41,967 nt of DNA from an uncultured Granulosicoccaceae bacterium. Its GTDB lineage: Bacteria > Pseudomonadota > Gammaproteobacteria > Granulosicoccales > Granulosicoccaceae. Position 1 is the first letter of the stretch. The number at the start of each line of letters is the position of its first letter. Under the pieces are notes generated by a model. The model did not search any database and was not told the origin of the DNA. It saw only the letters and a program-made list of their open reading frames with translations. Shown one piece after another: positions 25,646 through 33,935 of the stretch. The position numbers and the translations under genes were made by a program. The stretch covers positions 1 through 41,967 of the forward strand of contig CALGND010000030.1 of the NCBI GenBank assembly GCA_937958675.1, given 5' to 3'.

Positions 25646-26527
25646 CTAATCCTGCCTAGGCACATCAGGATAAGTAATAGCTGAGTTTGTCAAAACGCAC
25701 TGGGCAGCTGCCAAACCTGCAATTTTAACGCTAGTAGTTAGGTCGCCAGTGTTAATAAAGTGTGCCAGTGTTGCGCCGGTGAGCGCATCGCCGGCACCAT
25801 TAACATTACCCGTTATTTTCACCGATGGTACTGTAATGCTTTCAAGCACACCTTGATGCAATACGTTAATCGGCTTGTCCGCATCGGTCAAAACGATACT
25901 CGCAAAACCCCTATCTGCTAGCGCGGTTACTAAATCGTCGCTTGCTGATGTCGCGTTTAAGTGAGTCAGCGAGACAGCTTCGCGTCGGTTACAAAACAGC
26001 ACATCCACCTTAGTTGCACAGCTTTGCCATTTTAGGGCTTTTTCTGGTGAGATCGGCAGCGCTACAATCATTGCTTTGGGCTTTTCGCTGGCTAGCGATT
26101 CAACTAACTCCTTAAGGCATTGCGAGCTTAGGTTGGCGTCGATAGCATAGGCTGCTGCAGGGGCTTGTATATGCGGTTGAATGTCGGACAAGCGCAGTGA
26201 CTCGGCTAGTTCGGTCGAGGCTAGGCCCACAAACAGATCACCGCTTTCTGTGAGCACGGCAGTATAGCGATCAAACGGTTTTTCCCGCTTTATCCACTGA
26301 CAATGGACAAGGTCTAAACTGGCATGGTTAAGCAGGGCTGGAGTATCGTTACCAACAGCACTTACTAGGCTTGTGGTTTCGCGTATTGCGGCAGCTCTGG
26401 CCACATTGGCAGCCACGCCACCCACGCCTTGAGTCCATCGCACTGGATTAGATGCTCCGGCATGCAGCATTTGTAGCGGCTTTGCAATATCATCCACTAA
26501 TACAGAGCCAACGCAGGTCAGACCCAT
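25646..26527 (-). CDS. psuK: PfkB-family carbohydrate kinase, likely pseudouridine kinase
   Basis: A 293-residue ribokinase-fold kinase. The C-terminal PfkB signature is seen in GNVNGAGDALTGATLAHF, with the catalytic Asp in GAGD; the N-terminal substrate region has QGVGGVAANVARAAA. Adjacent psuG makes pseudouridine the likely substrate, phosphorylated at the 5' position. A good AAGGA lies 7 bases before the ATG at 26527. It is divergent from mscS; no PsuT-like transporter is adjacent. Confidence 0.9.
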   Translation of the reverse strand: MGLTCVGSVLVDDIAKPLQMLHAGASNPVRWTQGVGGVAANVARAAAIRETTSLVSAVGNDTPALLNHASLDLVHCQWIKREKPFDRYTAVLTESGDLFVGLASTELAESLRLSDIQPHIQAPAAAYAIDANLSSQCLKELVESLASEKPKAMIVALPISPEKALKWQSCATKVDVLFCNRREAVSLTHLNATSASDDLVTALADRGFASIVLTDADKPINVLHQGVLESITVPSVKITGNVNGAGDALTGATLAHFINTGDLTTSVKIAGLAAAQCVLTNSAITYPDVPRQD

Positions 26528-26609
26528 TTCAGATCCTTTGAAGGGGGGTATCTTTTTGACATTGGTGTGGTTGGTCGATTGTTTATGAAGGTTAATTGAG
26601 TATAACTGG

Positions 26610-27437
26610 ATGAAGGACTGGATCAGTAATCAGGGTGAGCTTTCCGGGCAAATATTGGGTTTTGCCGGCAATGTGCTGCTGGCTTTGACGATATTTTTTA
26701 TCGGTAAGTGGGTTGCTCGTCGAGTGGTTGATATAGGCAAGCGAGTTGCATTGGAGCGCGGCCTTGAAAAAACCGTTGGCGGATTTCTAAGCAATATTAT
26801 CTACATAGCATTGTTGGCCATGGTCATTATTGCAGCGATGTCGCAATTGGGGGTGCCCACCGCGTCGTTCATTGCCATATTGGGTGCGGCAGGTTTAGCC
26901 ATCGGACTTGCTTTGCAAGGCTCATTGTCCAACTTTGCATCGGGTGTACTACTAGTGACTTTTCAGCCCTGCAAAATCGGTGACTATATAGAAGCAGGTG
27001 GAGCTTCCGGTACAGTTACCGACATCACAGTATTCAGTACCACTTTAGTCACGCCTGATCAACGAACGATCACTGTGCCAAACTCATCAGTGTTAAGTGG
27101 CCCGATAGTCAATTATTCAACTTCGCCCAGCCGACGCTTAGACTTAGCCATTGGTGTTAGCTACGATGCCGATATAGAATCTGTCAAAACATTACTGCGC
27201 GATGTGGTCGAAGCTGATGAGCGAGTATTGAAAGCACATCCTGTACAAATCGGGATAAATGAATTAGCTGATTCATCGATGCAGTTTACTGTGCGCCCGT
27301 GGGTAAGCAGTGGAGATTACCTTAACTTAAAATTTGATTTACACGAAAAAATCAAAAATGCCTTTGATGCAGCTGGTATCAGTATTCCATATCCTCAAAT
27401 GGACATTAACGTCACCAATACTGGCAATTCACAATAA
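26610..27437 (+). CDS. mscS: Small mechanosensitive channel MscS
   Basis: A 275-residue channel of the MscS type that opens when membrane tension rises, releasing solutes on osmotic downshift. Three N-terminal TM segments are visible; the pore helix TM3 contains GAAGLAIGLALQGSLSNFASG, with the Gly/Ala pattern of the E. coli pore. The beta domain has the IGDYIEAGGASGTVTDI and TVPNSSVLSGPIVNYS motifs. Length is close to E. coli MscS (286). It lies only 19 bp upstream of dmdA on the same strand, so they may be co-transcribed; DMSP is itself an osmolyte. Confidence 0.94.
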   Translation: MKDWISNQGELSGQILGFAGNVLLALTIFFIGKWVARRVVDIGKRVALERGLEKTVGGFLSNIIYIALLAMVIIAAMSQLGVPTASFIAILGAAGLAIGLALQGSLSNFASGVLLVTFQPCKIGDYIEAGGASGTVTDITVFSTTLVTPDQRTITVPNSSVLSGPIVNYSTSPSRRLDLAIGVSYDADIESVKTLLRDVVEADERVLKAHPVQIGINELADSSMQFTVRPWVSSGDYLNLKFDLHEKIKNAFDAAGISIPYPQMDINVTNTGNSQ

Positions 27438-27456
27438 AAATAGAGAAATATCGAAG

Positions 27457-28602
27457 ATGTCTGTACAACCCAAAATAGCTATATCGCGACGTTTACGTTC
27501 TACCCCTTGGACATCGCGCTTGCATCAGCAAGGTGTTAAAGGTTTTACCGTTTATAACCACATGTTGTTACCAACAGAATTTGAAAGTTTAGAAGCTGAC
27601 TACTGGCACTTGTGCGAACACGTACAAGTGTGGGATGTGGGTGCGGAACGACAAGTCGAGCTTACCGGCCCAGATGCCAGTAAGCTGGTGCAATTGATGA
27701 CACCTCGTGATGTTAGCAAGGTGGCAATTGGCCAGTGTGTTTATGTACCTTTAGTCGATGAGGGCGGTAAACTGATTAATGATCCGGTGGGTTTGAAGCT
27801 TGGTGACCAAACTTGGTGGTTGTCAGTGGCGGACTCTGATGTTTGGCTGTGGGCCAAGGGTTTAGCTACGGGTGCAATGCTGGATGTGAGCATTCGCGAA
27901 CCTGAAGTCTGGCCCTTGGCAGTGCAGGGTCCAAAAGCTGAAACGTTAATGGCGCGAGTGTTTGGTAGTGATGTAAAAGATATTCGCTTTTTCCGTTTTG
28001 CCAAACTTGATTATCAAGGCCACGCTTTTATTGTGGCTCGCTCGGGTTGGAGCAAGCAAGGTGGCTTCGAAATTTACGTCGATGACGCAACGCTAGGCCA
28101 AGCGATGTACGATGAGCTTTTCGCGCAGGGCGAAGATCTTAATGTTGGCCCTGGCTGCCCAAACCTTATTGAACGCCTAGAAAGTGGGTTGTTGTCTTAT
28201 GGCAATGATATGGATTTTGCACACTCGCCGCTTGAGGCAGGCTTGGGTGGCTTTTTACACCTGGATGCTAAGATCGATTCATTATCCCTACCAGCTCTAC
28301 GACGCGAACGGGATGCTGGACCAACAAAAAAAATTGTAGGCCTACTCGTGCCTGCGCCGTATGGCGAGATGCCGATAGCGGAACGGCCATTTGCCGCTAG
28401 CTCTGATGTTGATTGTAATTTTATCGGCAGTCAGGCTTGGTCGCCTCGCTATAAGCATCAACTTGCCAGTGCAATGGTTGCAAGTGAACTTTTGTTAAGT
28501 GACACTATTACCATTGATTTACTCGACGGTACCCAGGTAGAGGCTCGAATCGCGGATATCCCGTTTGATTTCGCGGCCTTGCAGATTGATGCTGCTGTTT
28601 AA
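27457..28602 (+). CDS. dmdA: Dimethylsulfoniopropionate demethylase DmdA
   Basis: A 381-residue GcvT-fold protein that moves a methyl group from DMSP to tetrahydrofolate, giving methylmercaptopropionate (MMPA). Motifs recalled from proven DmdA proteins are kept: RRLRSTPWTSR, YNHMLLP (33-39), EHVQVWDV..ERQVE (54-68), RSGWSKQGG (195-203), GPGCPNLIER (231-240) and LLSYGND. Length is near the 370-residue SAR11 enzyme. I chose ATG 27457, which starts after the mscS stop; the longer frame overlaps mscS. The following genes encode a FadN-like fusion and a DmdB-like ligase, consistent with the MMPA pathway. An ordinary aminomethyltransferase is less likely given these motifs, but assay or phylogeny would settle it. 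Confidence 0.88.
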   Translation: MSVQPKIAISRRLRSTPWTSRLHQQGVKGFTVYNHMLLPTEFESLEADYWHLCEHVQVWDVGAERQVELTGPDASKLVQLMTPRDVSKVAIGQCVYVPLVDEGGKLINDPVGLKLGDQTWWLSVADSDVWLWAKGLATGAMLDVSIREPEVWPLAVQGPKAETLMARVFGSDVKDIRFFRFAKLDYQGHAFIVARSGWSKQGGFEIYVDDATLGQAMYDELFAQGEDLNVGPGCPNLIERLESGLLSYGNDMDFAHSPLEAGLGGFLHLDAKIDSLSLPALRRERDAGPTKKIVGLLVPAPYGEMPIAERPFAASSDVDCNFIGSQAWSPRYKHQLASAMVASELLLSDTITIDLLDGTQVEARIADIPFDFAALQIDAAV

Positions 28603-28641
28603 CTCTGGAGCTTGGCTCTTTAATTGGTAAAATACAATAAC

Positions 28642-28660
28642 GTTAGCCGGTAACGCTAAC
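28642..28660. promoter_or_regulatory. Inverted repeat GTTAGC-N7-GCTAAC before the FadN-like gene
   Basis: Perfect 6-bp arms around a 7-bp spacer, ending 19 bp before the ATG at 28680, in the 77-bp gap after dmdA. It is followed by the palindrome aataattatt at 28661-28670. It could be an operator for a promoter in this gap or a small mRNA hairpin near the ribosome binding site. No regulator gene is adjacent. Confidence 0.5.
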
Positions 28661-28679
28661 AATAATTATTAGTAAAATT

Positions 28680-30977
28680 ATGTTTAAGAATATAGTAGTG
28701 ATAGGTGCGGGCACGATGGGTTCTGGCATTGCGGGGCAAATCGCTAATGCTGGGCATAAGGTGTTGTTGCTCGATTTACCAAGCGAAGATCAAGCTAATG
28801 CACGCACAGAGGCTGCGCTTAAACGGTTGCTAAAATCAGATCCACCTGCGCTAATGCATAAACGGGTAGCCGATAATATCAAGGTGGGGAATACCCGTGA
28901 TGACTTCGCTGCATTGGCATCGGCTGATTGGATAATAGAGGCAGTAGTAGAGCGTCTGGATATCAAACAGGATCTCTACCAGCGTCTTGATGAAGTTATC
29001 CCTGATACTTGCATCGTGACTTCCAATACATCAACAATCCCAATCTCTCTACTAATTGAAAAAATGCCCGCTTCATTCCAGCAGCGTTTTGCCATCACGC
29101 ACTACTTCAACCCGGTACGCTACATGCGCTTACTTGAGTTAGTGAGTGGCGAGAAGAGTGACCCGAAAATAATCGACAAACTTGCCCAATTTAATGATCA
29201 AGAGCTGGGTAAGGGCGTTGTGCGTTGCGGCGATACTCCAGGATTTCTGGGTAATCGAGTGGGTGTGTTTGCTTTGCAAGTAGGTATTGATGAAGCCATT
29301 AAAAACAATTTATCCATCGAACAAGCTGATGCTTTAATGGGTAGGCCAATGGGCATTCCTAAAACAGGTGTATTCGGTTTGTATGATTTGATTGGTATCG
29401 ATTTAATGGCCGATGTAGTGCGTTCACTGCGTAGCATCTTGCCAGAGGGTGATGAGTTTCATGCTGTTGGCCAAGAAAGCGACATGATCAACACGATGAT
29501 AAGCCAAGGCCTAACCGGAGAAAAAGGCGGTGGCGGTTTTTATCGTGATATTGATGGCCTGCGTCATGCTCGTGTTCTTGATAGTGGGGAATACCGTTTG
29601 GCATCAGACGCTTTACCTGCATCAGCAAACGCTGCAGCCACTGCATTGGCAGAGCTTGGTGAGCCATTGTTACCACTTGTGCAAGGCAACAACAACGAGG
29701 CGCAATTTTCTCGTAATGTGTTGGGTCGTGTTCTGGGATACGCCGCGTCATTGTTGGGTGAGGTGACGGATTCAGCGCAAAACATCGATGACGCTATGAA
29801 GTTAGGCTTCAATTGGGTGCGTGGCCCGTTCGAAATGATCGATGCACTGGGTAATGAAACGGTTTGCGGATATTTGAAGGATGCCGGCTTTGATGCACCC
29901 ACAGCGTTGCAACAAGCCGAACCATTTTATTCGCTAGTGGGAGGGCATCTCAATGTGCGACATTCAGATGGCCAGGCACGTCCGGTAGCATTACCTGAAG
30001 GCGTTGTGCGTTTTTCTATGACGCGTCGCGAACTCACGCCGATCAAACAAAATTCTAGTGCGAGCTTGTTTGCCTTAGACGACGACTTACGCTTGGTAGA
30101 ATTTCATAGTAAAGCCAATGCGCTTACTGATGAATCGATGGAGATTGTATTGGCTGCAGCTACCGATCCTGGAAAAGGCATCTTGGTACATAATGATGCA
30201 CAGCATTATTCAGCAGGTGTTGATCTAAACGAATTTTTACGCCTGATAGATGCTGGTGACTGGGATGGCATCGATTATTTCCTTGCCCGTTTTCAACATG
30301 CAGTAAAGGCATTGAAGTATTGCAAAGCGCCGGTTGTAGGTGCGCCCTCAGGATTAGCATTAGGCGGAGGTTATGAAGTCCTTATGCATTGCGATAGTCT
30401 GATCGTGCATAGCAACTCCGTGCTTGGCCTCGTCGAATCCGCTGTTGGACTACTTCCCTCAGGTGGTGGCGTTAAAGAAACTTATTTGCGTTGGTATGCG
30501 ATTAAAGGTGACTGGAGCGAAGCGGCTTGGAATACTTGGATGAACATTGGTTATGGTGCTAGCGGCAGTTCGCCTGCGATGGCGGAACGATTAGCTTATT
30601 TCCGTCCTGAAGCGGACGATGCGGTAATGAACCGTGATCGCCTGGTAGTTAACGCTACGGCAAAACTGAAGGAATTGTCCACTGGCTACACCGCGCCTGT
30701 TGAACCTGAGCTTATGCTCTGCGGTGGTGATATTTTGGAGCGCATGTCGAGCTTTATGGATGAAGGTGTTGCGAGAGGGGATTTCTTCCCGCACGATAAA
30801 ACAGTTGCAATGCATATAGCGGCAGTAATCTGCAGTGATGATGGCGATACGCAGCCTGTTACCGAGGATGAGCTCTACGCCCGCGAGCGCGCAGAATTCA
30901 TAAAACTGGCAAAAACTCCGCAAACTCGCGCGCGCATACACAGTATGTTGCATGAAGCCAATTTGATCCGGAACTAG
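28680..30977 (+). CDS. FadN-like 3-hydroxyacyl-CoA dehydrogenase / enoyl-CoA hydratase fusion
   Basis: A 765-residue fusion with the dehydrogenase first and the crotonase domain last, the order of Bacillus FadN and opposite to FadB/FadJ. The NAD site is VVIGAGTMGSGIA (6-18), the catalytic pair is H141 in THYFNP and E153 in LLELV. The crotonase part (about 455-765) has SAGVDLNEF, GLALGGGYEVL with one catalytic-type glutamate and GLVESAVGLLPSGGG with the second, so both steps look intact. In beta-oxidation it would hydrate enoyl-CoA and oxidise the 3-hydroxyacyl-CoA. Its place between dmdA and a DmdB-like ligase suggests action on sulfur-containing or C3-C5 acyl-CoA; that is inference. Confidence 0.9.
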   Translation: MFKNIVVIGAGTMGSGIAGQIANAGHKVLLLDLPSEDQANARTEAALKRLLKSDPPALMHKRVADNIKVGNTRDDFAALASADWIIEAVVERLDIKQDLYQRLDEVIPDTCIVTSNTSTIPISLLIEKMPASFQQRFAITHYFNPVRYMRLLELVSGEKSDPKIIDKLAQFNDQELGKGVVRCGDTPGFLGNRVGVFALQVGIDEAIKNNLSIEQADALMGRPMGIPKTGVFGLYDLIGIDLMADVVRSLRSILPEGDEFHAVGQESDMINTMISQGLTGEKGGGGFYRDIDGLRHARVLDSGEYRLASDALPASANAAATALAELGEPLLPLVQGNNNEAQFSRNVLGRVLGYAASLLGEVTDSAQNIDDAMKLGFNWVRGPFEMIDALGNETVCGYLKDAGFDAPTALQQAEPFYSLVGGHLNVRHSDGQARPVALPEGVVRFSMTRRELTPIKQNSSASLFALDDDLRLVEFHSKANALTDESMEIVLAAATDPGKGILVHNDAQHYSAGVDLNEFLRLIDAGDWDGIDYFLARFQHAVKALKYCKAPVVGAPSGLALGGGYEVLMHCDSLIVHSNSVLGLVESAVGLLPSGGGVKETYLRWYAIKGDWSEAAWNTWMNIGYGASGSSPAMAERLAYFRPEADDAVMNRDRLVVNATAKLKELSTGYTAPVEPELMLCGGDILERMSSFMDEGVARGDFFPHDKTVAMHIAAVICSDDGDTQPVTEDELYARERAEFIKLAKTPQTRARIHSMLHEANLIRN

Positions 30978-30981
30978 TTTT

Positions 30982-32628
30982 ATGAGTACTAAGGGTATGA
31001 CGACAGAGTACGCACCACAATCCGCCAACTATGTCCCGTTATCGCCACTGTCATTTTTGCAGCGTAGCGCAACAGTGTTTCCGCAGCGATTGTCAGTAGT
31101 GTATGGCGATAGACGTTATACCTGGAAAGATACCTTATCTAGGTGTCAAAAATTAGCGAGTGCCCTGGGTAAAGTTGGGATCCAACAGGGCGATACCGTT
31201 GCGGTGCTCGCGTTCAATACGCCTGAGCTTTTCGAAGCGCATTTTGGTGTGCCATTTTCAGGTGCGGTGCTAAATACAATCAATACACGGTTAGATGAAG
31301 AGACCGTTAGTTATATTCTTGGACACGGCAAAGCCAAGGCGCTTATTGTTGATGCTGAATTATTACCCGTTGCTACACCGGGTTTAAAGGCATTGCTTAG
31401 CGGAATAATTGGGGAAATTCCGATTATTGTTATCAACGATAATCAGGCTGGCAAGCTGCCACAAGCTGACCCAGATCTAACGACAACAGATTACGAAGCA
31501 TTTTTACAAACCGGCAGTGATGACTTTGTAGGCTTAATGCCAAGCGATGAATGGCAATCTTTGTCACTAAACTATACCTCTGGCACGACTGGTCGCCCTA
31601 AGGGTGTGCTTTACCATCACCGTGGGTCCTATCTTATGTCGATGGGCACTATCGCGGGCTGGCAGATGCCGATGCATCCAGTCTATTTGTATTCTGTGCC
31701 TATGTTTCATTGCAACGGTTGGGGCCATGCTTGGACTCTTGCAGCCCTTGCAGGCACTTGTGTGTGTTTGCGGCAAGTGGATCCACGAGTGATGTTTGAG
31801 CTCATGGATACCCATAAAGTCACGCACTTTGGAGGTGCGCCAATTGTGCTCAATATGTTGGCGAATGCGCCGCTGGCGCATCAAAAAAAATTCGATCGCG
31901 AAATCAATGTTATGACGGCGGGTGCGCCACCACCTGCTTCAGTGTTGCAAAGCATGAATGAACTGGGCTTTAAAGTTATACATGTGTACGGGCTTACCGA
32001 AACCTTTGGTCATGTGTTAATGGCCGCACCACAAGTCGAATGGGAGGGGCGTAGTGATGCTGAGCAAGCCGAATTACACGCTCGCCAGGGTGTTTGTTTC
32101 CCGATGAGTGAAGCAGTAGATGTGCTGGCGGGTGATCCTCCAAAGCCAGTACCACATGATGGTGAAGCGCTTGGTGAAATTGTATTGCGTGGTAACACAA
32201 TTATGAAAGGTTATCTGGACAACGCGGAAGCTACGAATGAAGCCATGCATGATGGTTGGTTTTGGAGCGGTGACTTAGCGGTCGTGCACCCCGATGGCTA
32301 TGTACAGATCAAGGATCGTGCAAAGGACATTATTATTTCAGGCGGTGAGAATATATCTTCAGTTGAAATAGAAAATGCGCTGTACAAACACGAAGCCGTT
32401 GCCGAAGCTGCCGTAGTGGCGATGCCTGATGAAAAATGGGGTGAATCTCCGTGTGCGTTTGTTACCTTGCGTGAAGGGTTTGAGGTAAGTGAAAACGAGA
32501 TTATTGATCATGTGGGTAGTCTGATTGCGCGTTTTAAACGGCCAAAGCGAGTAGTTTTTGGTGCATTACCCAAAACGGCCACCGGCAAAATTCAAAAGTA
32601 CGAACTGAGGAAAAATCTGCAACAGTAG
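30982..32628 (+). CDS. AMP-forming acyl-CoA synthetase, DmdB-like
   Basis: A 548-residue acyl-adenylate-forming ligase that activates a carboxylic acid with ATP and CoA. Motifs are LNYTSGTTGRPKGVLYHHRG (A3), HVYGLTETFGH, the GYLDNAEAT and GWFWSGDLAVVHPDGYVQIKDR hinge (A7/A8), IISGGENIS and the C-terminal catalytic lysine in KTATGKIQK. It belongs to the medium- and short-chain group that includes MMPA-CoA ligase DmdB. It starts 4 bp after the FadN-like stop and so is in one operon with it; dmdA lies just upstream. MMPA as substrate is likely by context but not shown. A second ATG at 30997 is possible. Confidence 0.88.
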   Translation: MSTKGMTTEYAPQSANYVPLSPLSFLQRSATVFPQRLSVVYGDRRYTWKDTLSRCQKLASALGKVGIQQGDTVAVLAFNTPELFEAHFGVPFSGAVLNTINTRLDEETVSYILGHGKAKALIVDAELLPVATPGLKALLSGIIGEIPIIVINDNQAGKLPQADPDLTTTDYEAFLQTGSDDFVGLMPSDEWQSLSLNYTSGTTGRPKGVLYHHRGSYLMSMGTIAGWQMPMHPVYLYSVPMFHCNGWGHAWTLAALAGTCVCLRQVDPRVMFELMDTHKVTHFGGAPIVLNMLANAPLAHQKKFDREINVMTAGAPPPASVLQSMNELGFKVIHVYGLTETFGHVLMAAPQVEWEGRSDAEQAELHARQGVCFPMSEAVDVLAGDPPKPVPHDGEALGEIVLRGNTIMKGYLDNAEATNEAMHDGWFWSGDLAVVHPDGYVQIKDRAKDIIISGGENISSVEIENALYKHEAVAEAAVVAMPDEKWGESPCAFVTLREGFEVSENEIIDHVGSLIARFKRPKRVVFGALPKTATGKIQKYELRKNLQQ

Positions 32629-32656
32629 CATTAGCCGCTTCGCTTCACAAAAGCGC

Positions 32657-33262
32657 TCAGCTAAGCGGTATGTTGTTCTTCGATTTACCTGATTGATATT
32701 GCTCCGACAAGGTGTTGTAGCGAGCTTTGATGGATTTCGATCGCGAGCTCAAGGCTTTGTGATCGTTCTCATCAAGTGAGTGGATAATATCCATAATGCT
32801 AAAGCTCTGCCAGAAAGCGTTGCTGCGCCTATACTGGCCGGGATCAACGTTAAACACTTCTTTGAGTATTTTTAAGTCATGCGGGATGGCAAACTCATCA
32901 CGTGAATCTTCGTGGCTAAAGAAATAATAGAAGTTATCAAAGCCTGCCCACGTGATGGCCGATAGACACAAGCTGCAGGGTTCGTGGGTTGAGACAAACA
33001 ACAGCTGATCAATAGGCGTGCGCTCGCTTTCAGGCATCTCATAGTAAAGCTTTAGCAGATGCATCTCGCCATGCCATAGTGGGTTTTCCATTTCGTTATT
33101 GGTAGCGGCTAAGTAGGTTGATTGATCAGACTTTAGCAACAGTGCCGCGCCAAATATTTTATTGCCTTCAGCTACGCCTTTTATTGTAAGAGGAAGTATG
33201 TCGTGCTCGAGCGTGTCGATTAATCGAGTTGCCCATTGTGTGTCAGAAAGTGGAAGGCTCAT
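32657..33262 (-). CDS. Cytidine/deoxycytidylate deaminase-fold protein
   Basis: A 201-residue protein of the nucleoside/tRNA deaminase fold. Zinc-site motifs are HGE (H64, E66) and PCSLC (C96, C99), so the active site is complete. The sequence between, TPIDQLLFVSTHEP, is typical of the family. About 85 residues after the PCxxC motif, including a Lys/Ser-rich tail, are unlike TadA or CodA and I do not recognise them. The substrate could be a free base, a nucleoside or a non-nucleic compound. It is convergent with the DmdB-like gene. Confidence 0.82.
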   Translation of the reverse strand: MSLPLSDTQWATRLIDTLEHDILPLTIKGVAEGNKIFGAALLLKSDQSTYLAATNNEMENPLWHGEMHLLKLYYEMPESERTPIDQLLFVSTHEPCSLCLSAITWAGFDNFYYFFSHEDSRDEFAIPHDLKILKEVFNVDPGQYRRSNAFWQSFSIMDIIHSLDENDHKALSSRSKSIKARYNTLSEQYQSGKSKNNIPLS

Positions 33263-33356
33263 AGTGTTGTTACAGAGAATCGACGAGGTCTAATCGTACC
33301 TCAACTGCGTGTAGACTGTGCGTAAATTAATGTCGTCCCTAGTGTGCTGAACCACG

Positions 33357-33890
33357 ATGAAATTATATTTTCGTTTGTTATACCTTATTTTTACCAAAAG
33401 CTTGCGGCCGCGCTGTAGTGCATTTGGACCCTGCAATACCGCTCTTCGGGTATGGCCGAATGATCTTGATATCTTTTTCCATGTTAACAATGGGGTTTAC
33501 TTAACCTTAATGGATCTAGGGCGTACCGACATGATGTTACGCTCGGGTGTGTTTAATGTGGTGAGGTCGAAAGGGTGGTACCCCGTGGTTGCGGCGGAGA
33601 CAATACGGTTTCAACGGTCATTAAAACTATTTCAAAAGTTCAGTATTAGGACGGAAGTCGTCGGCTGGGATGATAAGTCGATATATATGGAACAAGTGTT
33701 CAGTAGCAAAGACAAACAAATCGCTATCGCGGCGTTGAATGTACGGTTTCTTAAAAAGAGTGGCGGAAAGGTTAGTCCGGCTGATCTACTTGGTCTGCTT
33801 GGTGAGCAGTTTGAAGATCAACCGGATTTACCTGAATGGATAAGCACATGGAATATCGCCACTGCCGCAATGCCGGTTCAGCGCGATTAG
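33357..33890 (+). CDS. Hotdog-fold thioesterase (THEM6/4HBT-like)
   Basis: A 177-residue protein with a hydrophobic N-terminus (LYFRLLYLIF) and a single hotdog domain. RVWPNDLDIFFHVNNGVYLTLMDLGRTDMM matches the helix of 4-hydroxybenzoyl-CoA thioesterase-type proteins, where an Asp/His-Asn patch is conserved. Later strands carry ETIRFQRSLKLFQKF and DDKSIYMEQVF. It probably hydrolyses an acyl-CoA at the membrane, but this THEM6-like group has no fixed substrate. The gene stands alone; it is divergent from the deaminase gene and convergent with the large lipoprotein gene. Confidence 0.82.
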   Translation: MKLYFRLLYLIFTKSLRPRCSAFGPCNTALRVWPNDLDIFFHVNNGVYLTLMDLGRTDMMLRSGVFNVVRSKGWYPVVAAETIRFQRSLKLFQKFSIRTEVVGWDDKSIYMEQVFSSKDKQIAIAALNVRFLKKSGGKVSPADLLGLLGEQFEDQPDLPEWISTWNIATAAMPVQRD

Positions 33891-33935
33891 GTGCTTGCTA
33901 CACATAAAGGCGCTATTGCCGCAGCGGCGCTAGTT

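Noticed and set aside
27334-27456. Longer N-terminus for dmdA
   Set aside because: It lies in another frame of the mscS end; the family N-terminus starts at the ATG at 27457.
32628-32680. Terminator after the DmdB-like gene
   Set aside because: Short nested inverted repeats around 32637-32668 are present but imperfect with no T-run, so not strong enough to list.
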